Of a stretch of 64,000 bases of DNA, positions 51,715 through 63,765 are shown piece after piece. Both the position numbers and the translations under genes were made by a program. The notes below the pieces were generated by a model that saw nothing but the letters and a program-made list of their open reading frames with translations, was not told the origin of the DNA and did not search any database. Source of the stretch: Rhytidiadelphus loreus (Eukaryota > Streptophyta > Bryopsida > Hypnales > Hylocomiaceae); NCBI GenBank assembly GCA_947034895.1, contig OX344761.1:79625839-79689838 (forward strand), read 5' to 3'. Numbering within the stretch: position 1 is the stretch's first letter; each line of letters starts with the position of its first letter.

Positions 51715-54700
51715 TTAGTGGCCACTACTACTAGAAGATTTGGAACTAGAGCTATCATTAGAATCGGATGTCTCACCGTCTGATTCTCTAGCCATATCAT
51801 CTACAAATATCAGAACACGTGGATCTACATTGGGGCCCTTCACAAAAGGTTTAGGATCATGGATAACAAGCTGCGAGGCTATTGCCTCAGCATACACTGG
51901 CAACTCAAAAGACTTCGGTGGACTAGGGAAGAATGCTGGGTCTTCAAAGAACGGTCGATGGGTGGAAATCTTCACTTTTTTTGCTTGCCTACACACTCAA
52001 ATGAGACCACACATAAGAAAAACGTACAAAGTGAAAAAAATGAAGGTCAAAATTCAGAAGCCCAGTGATAAACTTACTTACTGAATTTTGAGGTCTTCAC
52101 AACCTGGCGGATGGGCACCTCTTCATCATCAAGACTTGGTGGAGGGGCTATAGATTGAACAGGTACTGTCTCAACAGTCGACGTGGTGCCAATGAATGGA
52201 GCGAGAAGGGCATTGAAAATGGCCTTATCTGCTTCCAATGCCACGATATGACGACGAGTAGCCCGGCATGCATAGACGGTCGCGCCTGTACATACAGAGA
52301 TATGATTTAGTAGTGGAGCAACAGAATGCAAAATATTTTAACAGTTCAATGCTAAAACAATGAGTGCTGCCTGAGGGTGACCAAAAATTAGCATCAATAC
52401 TAATGACAAACGAGAGAAATGGATCATACAAAAAAACAAGGTATGATTGGTCAAATGGTGAAGGATAACAAACCGGTAGATGCGGTGCAATCCAAAACGA
52501 TGTCACCAGGTGAGGTAGTTGCCTGAACAAGCATTTTCATTGTGGAAATTGCCTTCTCCCGAGGACCCCGCCAAGGTGAGTTCTCATTCATGGCCACATC
52601 ATTGATACCACTGAAATTTTGCAACATGTCATCCCGAGCCAAGTTCACGCCAGCTTCAACATGTTCCTCGGGACGGCTCTGGAAAGAAAACCTACTCTTA
52701 TACGGACCATCTAAAACTTTGACGTATAGAGAAGCCATGAAGCGCATAGTCTGCATGGGAAATCATTGAAAACGATTAATACGTTAAAGCAGAGTACAGT
52801 ATATGTTAAGGCACATGTAAGTTGTGAGGCAAGGGGAATTACCGTGGTAGAGTGGTCCGAGGCACACGTCAGATGGAGCCAATTCATGCCGTGCCATTCT
52901 TTCTGCAGTTTGAAACCGAATGACTTGCAATTTCCTAGCAAGTGGCTTTTGATATTGCGGCAAAATGGGTAGATGACAAGAAGAGCCCCAGCATCATGAA
53001 GGTAGCTCTCTGCAAAGTCAAAGATATCTCGGAGTCCGTCCTCTGAGAACTGATTCCATTGGGGAATAGAGTTCGGAGGATCAGAGACTGTCGGGACCGA
53101 TAAACCCTCCGGGACATCCACCACAATCAAGTCTACCGCAGCCTGCCCAGTTACAACGCCATTGAAAAATCTCTCCTTGTCCTTGGCGTGCTGCATTCAA
53201 AAGATAAATCAGTAAAGAATACAAGTGATAGCGGATTAAAAGAAACTAAAAGGAACCTAGGAATAGGTGGATACATCAAAGCGCAATTGGATTGAATCAA
53301 TATAGACAGAAACAAGATAGTAGTTACCTTTTCTAGCATAGAAACGATGTCAGTGAACGCGTCAGGTACAGGCCCTGCATCCGATGCAATAAGACTAGAA
53401 ATGGATTCATTAAGAATGCATTGATCCACACTAGGGAGCGCATCCAAGTCATAAACTTGCGGTGGAAGTCCATGCTTCAATTTCTCTTGCGTTAGAGAAA
53501 AACTTGACGATGTGTCCTTCATGGCCACATCACTTGTTGCTTGCTCTGGAGCGGCATCCTCAGCTTTCCTCTTCTTCCCCTTGCCCTTCTTTTCCTCTTT
53601 GGCCTTTTCAGCTTTGGCCTTTTCATCTTCTCTGGCTTTCCTCTTTGCTTCGTTCTCTTCATTCTTCTTCTTCGTGGATTCCCATTTCTCCTCCTTCATC
53701 TTGTCAGATCTCTCTCTCCTCTTCAAGGCCTTCTCGTCTAAGCCACCAACTTCGTCATTCTCGATCACAACAACGGGGCTGTCTTTGATAGATTGAAAGA
53801 GAGCCAACTCCTGAGGAGGGGTGAAGGCGCCATTGCAATCCAGATACCATGCTCCAGATTGCAAGTGGGCAATAGGCCAATTCTTCTCCTGAGATGGAGA
53901 GAACATGCAGTCAGGTGACCTAAGTTCAAGCCACGTGGCTAGAAAAGGTGGTAAGGCGGCCTTATCGATGGCCTTCTTTGCAAAAAGCTCATATTTGAAA
54001 TACCTGCCAAAACAACAATGAATACTCATTAATCAATAAGATATCTATATAAACCCACACACAAAAAAAGAAAAATGAAATGAAGACATCATATTACTTG
54101 TATATGACTCTCTTCACAACAGTAGAGGACCCCTTGAAATCCTTGAACTCCTGAGATTTCTTGAATCCTTCGGGTCCCTTGAACGCTCCAGCATAGGCAT
54201 GGTCCCATATCCTCATCCGCCAACTCTCTAGATAATCCACAAGAGATTCTGGCTCTACTGCCACCTCTGCATTCAATGTAATATTGTCTGCCCGAATGAT
54301 AGACTCATACATCTCCACGGCTGCATCTTCAATCTATGGAATGACAATTACATGATTAAACAACGAGGGAACCATATCCGATTTCCACTCTACCGAATAG
54401 ATGACTAGAATTGATTTAGAACTAGATCGAAAAAGACACTCAAGCAAAGCAGAACTAACCGAGGTAATGATGTTTGCCTTGAATGGTAGACTTGAATACA
54501 AATGTGATTGCAGAAGAAACATACCGCGGCATACCAGCAGGCCTTGGAGAGGAAAGAGTTGATCTTATCATCGTTAGCTGGTCGAGGGGGGAATCTTCGA
54601 GCCTCTCGTGTTGGAGCAGAAGAATTCATCCATTTAAGCCACTTCACTTTGTGATGGGCACTGGCATTAGCGGTGGCAATCAGTTGAAGCTTGTCTAAGG

Positions 54701-57437
54701 TCAGCTCCTGGACTGCATACATGCTCCAGTGCCTCTCAATCTGAAAAATAGACTAGAAATTAATTATCATTGAGGACATTGATAGAGCCATTGAAAAAAT
54801 GACACTGTTGTAAAATCACTAGAATAACTAACTCTCAGAGGCACTTGAATTCAATCCTAGGACAGGAGGCAGTCACCAAAATCATCTGGAACTAGAGAAT
54901 GTGATCATACCTCTTCGAGCCATGCATCACCTAATGCCGGGTTTGCCACGGAAACAATTTTAGAAAGTTTCTTATAGAGCTTGTCTGTGGCGTCCTTGGT
55001 AGGAGTCCTCATTGCTGCTGCAACCCCCAAATCAGTCTTATCCTCTTCAATAGTATCCTCGTGATACTTTCGAACAACAGCATCTGCTGCAGCTGCTATG
55101 TCTTGCTGAAAAATCAAGAGAAATTTGTTAAATTGATATGATATGACAGAATGTTATTGATGAATCCCAAAATTTAGAAAACTGAAAAGATGGATCATAA
55201 TACATTGTGCAAACAAGTTACAACGCACCTGAAATATGAAGCCAGTGAAGACCTCCAAAGGCATAGAATACCACGTTTTTCGAGCATTCAACTGGCAGAA
55301 CTTGACATCCTCTGCACTTAGAAGTTCCTTGAATTTCTCAAGGGGCATGGACCCATACTTGCGAACACGGTAGAGTGTATGCACAAGGTTCGTTTTCACA
55401 TGGGAATTTTCAGTGTGTCTGAGTGAAATATAAATGACATGAAATTAGTACACATGAAATATACTAGAAAACATCAAAGAACGGAATGAGAAAAAAATAA
55501 ATGAATTTGAATGGGATTCAGAGTCTCACTTATTAATGTCGTGCATGACCTGCATGGCTGCACCCACACGTCCCTTGGTTTCCAACAAAATTGTGTCCAC
55601 AGAAATGTGCCATACGGGATCAGTACTATGAAGTCGATTAATATGACTCATCCAGGCGATGCGCCTGTGGTTTCCGTCGCATAAAAACAATTTAGCATCC
55701 ACCAAATGCTTGAGCTCCAAATGATTGTTCAGCTCTGCATTGAAGTCATCATTGACCTTGTTCCAAATGGGTCCCCACTCCGACTTCTCTGCATCAGTGA
55801 AATACCCGGACTCTCCTTGCTCATCTGACAGTGAAGCATAAAAGACTCGAGCTCCCTCATCATAACCATGAATGAACTCCTGCTCCAGTTTGATTAGATC
55901 GCAGCTCAAAGTAGGTCTCACCATGGGCATGGGCACCAGACGGCATAGGGGGACCTTTCGACGAGTGAGACCATGAGGTAAGATCCGCAAATTAGTAATG
56001 GTTGCCACATAGTCCATCTTCTGAGTTCTTCGAATGGCATCCTCTCCGCCCAATAGTGGACCTCCCACCACTCCATCATCACTGGGCATAACTTCGACAG
56101 CAGTCTCCAAATCAACACTTGATGGAAGCTCCACCTCAGTCACCAATGCGGAGATGACCGGCTGCAATGGAGGATGCATTGTAGCTCCCAACAAAGACCC
56201 CTAAACAAATAACGAGAAAAAATCATTAGAAACAGAAATAGTAATGCGGACGTGTGGATTGTATCAAGGAAAAACAATAATCGAACCATCCGACCCGTGT
56301 CTGTGCGTCCATCTCAGTGGCGAGATGGCCCTCGTGCCTCCCCACCCGGTGGACTGGAAACCAAAAAAAATGTAGTACTGAGCAGCCAGCCCGACCTTAC
56401 CTGAGCAGTCTCGGTGGCGAGATGGGCCTCGTGCCTCCCCAAACGCTGGACCTCAAACAAAAAAAATGTAGAACTTAGCAGCCAGCCCGACCTTACCTGA
56501 GCAGTCTCGGTGGCGAGATGGGCCTCGTGCCTCCCCAAACGCTGGACCTCAATCGAAAAAAATGTAGTACTGAGCAGTCAGCCCGACCTTACCTGAGCAG
56601 TCTCAGTGGCGAGATGGCCCTCGTGCCTCCCCACCCGGTGGACCTCAACCAAAAAAAATGTAGTACTGAGCAGCCAGCCCGACCTTACCTGAGCAGTCTC
56701 GGTGGCGAGATGGGCCTCGTGCCTCCCCACCCGGTGGACCTCAACCGAAAAAAATGTAGTACTAAGCAGTCAGCCCGACCTTACCTGAGCAGTCTCGGTG
56801 GCGAGATGGCCCTCGTGCCTCCCCACCCGGTGGACCTCAACCGAAAAAAATGTAGTACTGAGCAGTCAGCCCAACCTTACCTGAGCAGTCTCGGTGGCGA
56901 GATGGCCCTCGTGCTTCCCCAAACGCTGGACCTCAAACAAAAAAAATGTAGTACTGAGCAGTTAGCCCGACCTTGCCTGAGCAGTCTCGGTGGCGAGATG
57001 GCCCTCGTGCCTCCCCAAACGCTGGACTGGAAACCTAGAAAAAATGAATGAGGAGCTGCCTCGCGAACCCTACCTGAGCGGTCTCGGTGGAGACAACACC
57101 GTCCTCCCTCCCCTTGAGGTGGACTGGAAACCCCCAAAAATTGAGTGGGGAGCAGGTGGTGAACCCTACCTGAGCGGTCTCGGTGGCGACAACACCGTCC
57201 TACCTCCCATGGAGGTGCATCGCAGACAAAGAAGAATGCATTGGGGAGATCCTTCCCAGTCTCGGTGTCGAGGGCACCATCCTCTCTCCCCTCGGGTTTG
57301 TAATGTAAATCAAGGAACTTATTATGATTGAAAAGGAGTGCAGTGCAAATTACCTCGGTTGTATCTTGGGCTGCAAGTGCTCCGTCCGCTTCCGCTTGGG
57401 CTTGACGCGACAAATCTCGTGCTCTCCTAGTCTCCAT
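51715..57437 (-). CDS. ParB-fold + DNA amino-methyltransferase-like protein, open copy
   Basis: Main exons: 56200-55530, 55418-55229, 55105-54911, 54740-54525, 54333-54098, 54003-53328, 53190-52843, 52750-52474, 52285-52078, 51988-51715. All phases agree and no stop occurs (about 1096 codons from 56200). A 28-codon first exon (57437-57354, METRRARDLSRQ...) and the 51-nt exons of the 5' array also join in phase 0. Domains: ParB/sulfiredoxin fold (RPTLSCDL..., then LFLCDGNHRRIAW); helical middle; a Lys/Glu-rich charged region; methyltransferase-like motif IV position VDLIVVDVPEGL (about residue 750) then PWRGPREKA, motif I DIVLDCTASTGATV (about 930) and RRHIVALEADKAIFNAL. The order IV-then-I is that of beta-class N6A/N4C DNA methyltransferases, but DVPEG replaces the catalytic (D/N/S)PP(Y/F/W). 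The Ser/Asp-rich C-terminus ends at 51715. Likely a transposon-encoded nuclear DNA-binding protein; activity uncertain. Confidence 0.8.
56304..57310 (-). repeat. Tandem exon-intron array (96-bp units) with TCTCGGTGGCGAGA palindromes
   Basis: Eight units of about 96 bp plus three diverged ones at the 57-kb end. On the minus strand, six units (exons 56401-56451, then every 96 bp to 56881-56931) read TTTTTTT...GAG | 51-nt exon | GTAAGGTCGGGC. Each exon encodes VHRVGRHEGHLATETAQ or VQRLGRHEAHLATETAQ in phase 0, and the intervening intron is 45 nt. Each exon contains the inverted repeat TCTCGGTGGCGAGA (plus-strand reading; some TCTCAGTGG). The outer units have TTTCCAG|TCC acceptors, one nt out of phase, or a stop. 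The array lies between the METRRARD first exon and the ParB exon. Confidence 0.8.
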
Positions 57438-57500
57438 GACGCCAATCTGAGAAAGCTCCAACCACGTTTTTGACTCCACGAGAAACAAGGGCGAGCACAA

Positions 57501-59065
57501 TCTTCACTTAGTCGAATTTGAACTGCTTGCTTGTCTGTCGAGTAGGCGGAACTCACGCCTGTTACTTGGCACGAGTCCAATAATACATATCCCGGTCTAC
57601 TGATGTTTCTAAGGGTATATGGGTTTAGGCTCTCTATTTTTATTATATTATCTCCGACTTTACAATGTTCACAGATCTCCAACCTCGGCAATAAAACTAA
57701 ATTATTTGGATCAAGCATTTCTTTTTTTCCCGTGTTCTGTGTAAGGACGACAATTGACCAATAATATTTTAATCTAAATCATGAAAAACGATTTCGAATC
57801 CTTGCATGCTATATATAATCCATTATGTGTATAGATTATATAGACTATGTGAATACAGTGATTAATCATTGTATGCTTTAGAAATTATGTGTGGCATCAG
57901 AGATCTTGTAATATCAGTATCAGGACATCTAGAGACCCCAATGAACATCAATTTTCCCATACGGCTACGTGCAATGCTACGCCCATACCTCTTTCTTACA
58001 TAACTGCAAGCTCATATTGCAAATGGAAGTGGGATCATATAAGGTACCTCAATGTTGCTATTGGTCGCTCGGTGCGTGTCTTCATCTTGTGTTCTTCGTG
58101 AATAATGAGATGTGGAATTTGACTGCACGTAGGAATCTACTATATTATTTCCTCCCGTCCTTTGCAAGGATTCTACTTCTTCTACTGTAGTAGATGATAT
58201 CACTCTTCGATTTTGCCTCCCTCTCTCCACGGTGCGTGCCATTCTTGATCTATTCAACTCCTTCGGACTACTGAATAATAGCTTACGTTTCTTTCGCTTC
58301 ACACTCTCACTACTACATGAAAGACCATTTTTGCAAGGTGGCATCTATAGCAATCCTTACATATATATATTTCTCGCTGAACCAATAGTGTGACATCTGA
58401 GGACCTGCAATCTCTGGAAGGAAATGGATGCAAATTCCTCAGTTAACAGCCTAATTATTCCCATTAGGAAAAGGGATGGTATTCTCTCATTATATACCTT
58501 CAGCACAGTGAGCATCCTCCATTGCATATCAAGTTCTAAAATATCACGACGATAATTATGGTCCACCATATCCTTTCTAATAGGGTTTAGATCTTGATTT
58601 CATTGTTTTCAAAAATCATATTAATGAACTGAGACTACAAGTAGGGAGTTAGTTCAACATATTCTGGAACTACTTCTCTTTTGGATCCCTTTATAATTTG
58701 ATGACATGAAGGCTTCATCAACTCTTAATTATGAGTACGTAATTGGTCATTACGTACCAATGCCTAGGAATAGTGAAATGTAGTACTTGCCATCCTCAAT
58801 TTGTTTTTGTAATTACTGAAGGACATTGGAGATCTACTGCTACGGAGATTGCCCTGTTAATAGTTCTTTAAATTGTACCTTGGAGATCTGTGTGTGCAAT
58901 CTTTCTGGCACAGCTGTATAGATCAGGTTTAGAAGTGGTAGATTAACAACTGAATTTGAATTCGAATTTAGGGTTCCTATTTCATGTGTACTCTATAAGT
59001 GGAAAAAGGCAACACTTCTATATAATAACGTCATTTCTACTCACTACATAGTAGTTTCAAATCTA
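57501..59065. other. Divergent intergenic region between ParB/MTase-like and SWIM transposase genes
   Basis: Probably holds both promoters. Minus-strand frames at 58344-58012 (NLS-like KRKKRKLLF) and 58569-58357 look like possible exons of a small gene, but I recognise nothing in them. The remainder is AT-rich without clear signals. Confidence 0.35.
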
Positions 59066-62000
59066 ATGTCTTCTAGTCATAGTACCTTGATGGCGTCCGT
59101 AAGAGCTGATGGTCATGAGGTTCCCCTTCTTCTTCGCCTGAATGATATTGGTGTAGCTATTGTGTCTAGTGACCTCCTTCATATTCGGTATGGTTTCTTG
59201 GAGTCCTCCATCTATGTCGAGGAGGAGATATATTCAGAGGCCGGAATACTTCTTCAGTCGATTCTAATGTCCAGGATTAGCAATGAGCATGGATATGAGT
59301 GGAATTTACAATCGGGTCGTTATCGGTCTTTTGGTCTACCCTCAATCGTTATGGATGCTTCTACTGAGATCCTTACCCCCTTATCTGATGCATCTACAGC
59401 TCAAGCTCCTATTTTTAGAGCCGTGAAATGTGAGCCTGTATGCCCTTCTGCCTCGGATGATCCATTCAGTCCTGTCAATGTCTATCCCTCTTTACGAGAG
59501 TTTTTGAGTCCAATCGTGGAGTTATCAAGCGATTCGGAGGGAGGGCCTACAAATTTTGGTCGTCAGTCAGCTAATTCTTGTTCGCTCGATGCTACAATGA
59601 TGGTGGAGACAACCCAATCTGGCGGTGCGCGTGATAGTAGTGCAGGAAGTTCGTTTTTATCACGCCCACCTCTATATCCGACAGATAGTCAATGTCCTAG
59701 TGTGATGCAGTGCCTTCGGAAATTGGCGCTTATGAGAGGATGTAGAAACGAACTTGCTAATCTCGATTTTGCGTCAGTCGATTACCAGAAAGTCCAATTT
59801 CTTCCGACTAGTTTTGATGGTGACATTGTCTTCGAGCTCCCACCATGTCGTTCCTCGACTTCTTCTAGTTCTTCTAAGACAATGGGGGGCATGGATAAAC
59901 GTTACGACGGTCATTTATGGTGCCGTACTATGACCTCAAATATCCACAATGATTTTGGGCTAAAGTTTAGAAAAGCATCTTGTGTTGGTCATTTGGCATG
60001 CCTTAATCCTTCTTGCGATTACCTGAAGAGATGCTCTCATAGAAACGAGACAAAGTGGTCAGGTAACACAAACACTCCATTCCATGTAGGATCGAGTTCA
60101 CCTAAGGACTCAACTGTTGTCTGCAAGGTGTGCAAGGTTTCACCTACTTGTGTCAATTTCTGCGACGGTAGAATTTACTACGTTGTAGGTCCCAACCAAA
60201 TGACACGAGCCTGCATCCATCTAGGATCTCACAACCACCCAGTGGCAGATGGTCTATGTCGAGATTCTGTGGATACCATTTCACAGCTCATTGCAAAAGA
60301 AGTATGCAAGACCCCTATTGCTAAAACATCGTCCATTGCTCTGGCTGCTAGCAAGGAGTTTTTAGACACGTTCTTAGTGCACTCGGGCGAAGGTCCAAAG
60401 GAAATGCTTCATGGAAAGGCTCTTGAAGCAGTTATGGATAAATTTCAAGTCCTCAGTTCTCCAAACGTTCGAAATATTATTGCCTCTTTTCGTAGTTCTG
60501 GAGTCGTCGGAGGGGAAATTGACCGCATACTTGCAATGAAAAAGCAAGCTAAGATTGAGTTTATTCATGATAGTGTGTTTCCTGGTCAAGGTCGAGATAA
60601 AGTGTACCTTTTTAAAATGCTTGTGGATGGACCTGGTAGCGGCGTTGATCTCGTGAAGAGGATGCAACCAGGGGGAGATTTGTCAAATTCGTGGTTGATG
60701 TTTGACCATGTGAAAAGGGTGAAAGGGTGGACCACCATCGCCTGTCACGTATATGACCCTATCTTCTGCAAAGTGATGACAATTGCAGTCTGTGACATGC
60801 AGTCGGAAGATACTGAAGGGCAAGTCATTATGTGGAGGTGTCTGAACAGGGTAATGGAGAAGAATGGCTTGTTGAATCTGAATTTTAAAGGCTTCATGGC
60901 GGACAGTGCCCAAGCCAACTGGAATGCTGTCCGCATTGTTTATGGATCAGGCGATGCTTCTGTGAAGATGATTGACAAGGAGCGCACATGCCTCTTTCAC
61001 TGGGCTACGTCGATGAAGCAACACACAGAGCGACTAATTAAGCGTGAATTGCAATGTCAACATGTGAAGCTTTGTAGGGACTACAAAGACGCGAAGACCC
61101 TGGAAGAAGCGGAGAACATGTACCTTCAAATCAAGGCATGGTGGTATTCATCTGGTGCTGCATCTGCTGAATCTTTGAAGGAGCTTGAGCTTTGGCTAGC
61201 ATTTTGGCACTTCAGATATCGCCAGTGGGGTGGCTTCATGGAAACAGTGAGTCTTTGTTTTTTCTTCCTCTGAGTTTATTGTCCTTGAAAATGCTTTCCT
61301 TCTTTTCATCTGTTTAATGATTCTTGAAGTCTAATTTACCAAATTTCATTCCTGTAGGATTTATCAATCGAAGAATTGGCGGATATTCCGTCTTGCAACC
61401 TATCCGAGACTGTTCACAACAAGTGGCTACAAATGTCTGGCAAGCGTGGGACAGATCTGTATGTCGCAACATGTGACGATTGGGTTCGCGCTTTTATGCA
61501 AATGACCAACTATCGGGTGTATCTCAATGGTGGGCAATCTGGGCATGGACCATCTCGAGCAGACTTGAAGTTGAAGAGGGCCGTTGCATCTATGGACGGC
61601 AAACGAATTACCGATGCCTTATGTAGTATGCCAGGGGCGGAGGCAGTTTGTACACGAGTTCCTCACTTAGAAGGGGAAGAAGTGTTCGGATCAACCAAGC
61701 GGGCGCTGGATGTACCTATTGGATCTGAAGGAGATTCGCATCGTCCTGACAAGATTAATTACTCACACCCGCGAGTGCATAGAAAATCTACGGATGTTTC
61801 TGTCTGTGATGTGCAAGACGATACCACCCGAATGCCTCATGTCAAGCACGTGCTCGAGACAGACTGTGACACTTCGCTTTGGCACATAGCCCGCATCTCT
61901 GTAAAATCCAAGAGGAAGTGCCATGCCAATCAGTCTGAGACGGAGTTGAAGTGCAAGATGAACATTGTCCGAGGGTCTAAAGCTATTGCTGCTCCGCTGT

Positions 62001-62731
62001 ATAAAGGGCAGAAGCGCGAGTACAAAGGTACAAGGGTGGAGACAGATGAGTTCTAGTTTTGTCCAGACGATATCAAGCGTTGTGTGATGGGTCCAAGGAG
62101 GTCTCATATTTTGTCTCGACCGGAAATCCCTGAGTTCTGGCCAGTGATGATCGGTACTGCCCTTACTTCTGATGAGATCATTTTGTTTGAAGAAGCCGGG
62201 TTTTGCCTCCAAGAAAGACAATCCTTATCTCCTCGACGACTCTTCACATCCTCAAAACTATTTGAGGTTGTCGAATGGAACTACGCAAGACCATCTCATG
62301 CAGACAAGCCTCCGTGTATTCGCAATGGCAAAAGCATTCGCAGAAATGAAAAGGCTCCTATAGATGAGCACCGTAACCAATGGGAGAGTGCCCGAAATGT
62401 TACCGGAAACATTCTTGGAGTAAACATCTTGCCATACCCAGGCCTTGGAGCTGTCATCACTCTCCAATCAGCCATCGAACCTGAGCACAAGGTGTATCGG
62501 ATCATCCTTTCTAATTTCCCATCGTGCACTTGTCTTTATTTTAGTGGTATGGTGTCTGCATCCATTGGTAAGCGAGGCAAGTACGTTAATTGCAAACATC
62601 TATATTATATTTTTAGATACCTATGCAAGGTTGACTGTAAGATCGATAAGTTCATCCACGCCCCAAGCCTCAGTATGGATGAAGTGATGAAACTTCTTGA
62701 AAAGGCAGGAATGATTAGAATTCGTGAGTAG
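59066..62731 (+). pseudogene. MULE-like transposase with zinc-binding N-terminus and SWIM finger
   Basis: Two exons, 59066-61246 and 61358-62731, join in phase 0 (GAAACA|GTGAGT ... TGTAG|GAT). The frame is about 1180 codons with a single in-frame TAG at 62054-62056. Domains: variable N-terminus; a Cys/His cluster (CVGHLACLNPSCDYL, then ACIHLGSHNHPV) like the FLYWCH/WRKY-type fingers of MULE transposases. It is followed by an RNase H-like core (WTTIACHVYDPIFCKVMTI; FKGFMADSAQANWNAV with the second acidic residue; CLFHWATSMKQH). The C-terminal SWIM finger is CTCLYF...CKHLYYIF. MULE-type transposases bind terminal repeats and cut DNA. It is divergent from the ParB/methyltransferase-like gene, mirroring the layout of the 18-kb element. 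Only one lesion is visible, so it may be recently inactivated, or the stop could be a polymorphism. Confidence 0.72.
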
Positions 62732-63765
62732 TTGTTTACTACAACTATGTAGAACGGCTTCAGCATAGACTTTAATGTTGAACTAATACAGTTATCCGTT
62801 TTATTTAAATATACTCCATGTTGTTCTCGCAATATTTGTTTTCCCAAGTCCAATGTAAATACTAAATATAGTATATACAATGCCTTTTTATCAGGAAGAA
62901 CTTTCTAATCATGCCATGAAACTGTGAATGTTAACGTGAATTTTCTCCCTAACCAAAAAAAAATTCAATTTTTTTTCCCTTCCTTTTTAGATCTAAAGTT
63001 TTTGATTGTTTTCCAGAGATGTTTTCCCTTTATAGTCGTCTCGGTAACGAGAGGACAGTTCAAGTTGTTGTCTTCTGCAGCCAAAACAGAATATTTGATT
63101 ATGAATAATATATATCTTTATATGTATATGATTTTTAATTTTTTTTTTTTCCTGAGCCCAAGCCTATGACTTCAGATTGTTCACATAGAACTTGACTGTT
63201 CAATATGCATCTCAGTGGCGAGAGTACAATTGAGACTGATGTTTTATACACCAGAAATTAACAAATATGATATTGACGTTCACCCACTTTTGGTTAATTT
63301 TGGCCCTTTCTTTTAAGGCCACGGGAATTAACCTTGAACACGATGCCACAAAAACAAACTTTTTTAGGTCAACAAATGAAGTCGCCACGTCATATAATTA
63401 GGGATCCACATCACCCGTGGCCATTCATAAAATGACGTGTAACCCTTTCATATTCTGAAATTATATTCATAAAGAAGACCCTAAGTCCTAACACCATAAA
63501 ATTGATAAATGAATTTCAAAAATTCCAGTTTCAATTCAACAACTTGGCAAAATCTTAAATTTGAAAAGAAATGGTCTTGCACAATTGTGTGTGTTAGTCA
63601 ATTGCTTCCCAAATTTGAGATGTCAAGTTATTCCATGCAAATCCTCTTATATGATCTCATGTTGTATTTGACAATGGTTATGGGATATTTCAAGGTCAAA
63701 GTTTCCATCTTGAAGTCAACCATTTACATGGCTTAAGTAAGGAAGTCAAAGTGTGAACCCAACCC
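62732..63765. other. AT-rich region downstream of the transposase gene
   Basis: No gene seen. It includes the two isolated palindromes at 63039 and 63210 and a long T-run near 63140. Confidence 0.45.
63039..63223. promoter_or_regulatory. Two isolated TCTCGG-type palindromes
   Basis: TCTCGGTAACGAGA (63039-63052) and TCTCAGTGGCGAGA (63210-63223) repeat the palindrome of the 56.3-57.3 kb array. They lie beyond the 3' end of the transposase gene. They may mark the far end of the same mobile element; no terminal repeat could be fixed. Confidence 0.55.

Noticed and set aside
56518..57051. 177-codon plus-strand ORF of repeated LSSLGGEMALVPPHPVDL type
   Set aside because: It is antisense to the exon-intron array; the period of 96 bp keeps the frame open. 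The minus strand has coherent splice sites and joins to real exons in phase.
47530..57310. Possible CRISPR-like array (regular palindromic repeats with spacers)
   Set aside because: The spacers are repeated rather than unique, the context is eukaryotic and spliced, and there are no cas genes.
31641..62056. Non-standard genetic code or programmed read-through as a cause of the in-frame stops
   Set aside because: Both TAG and TGA are involved, frameshifts also occur in the same genes, and the two host genes end normally at TAG and TGA; pseudogene decay is simpler.
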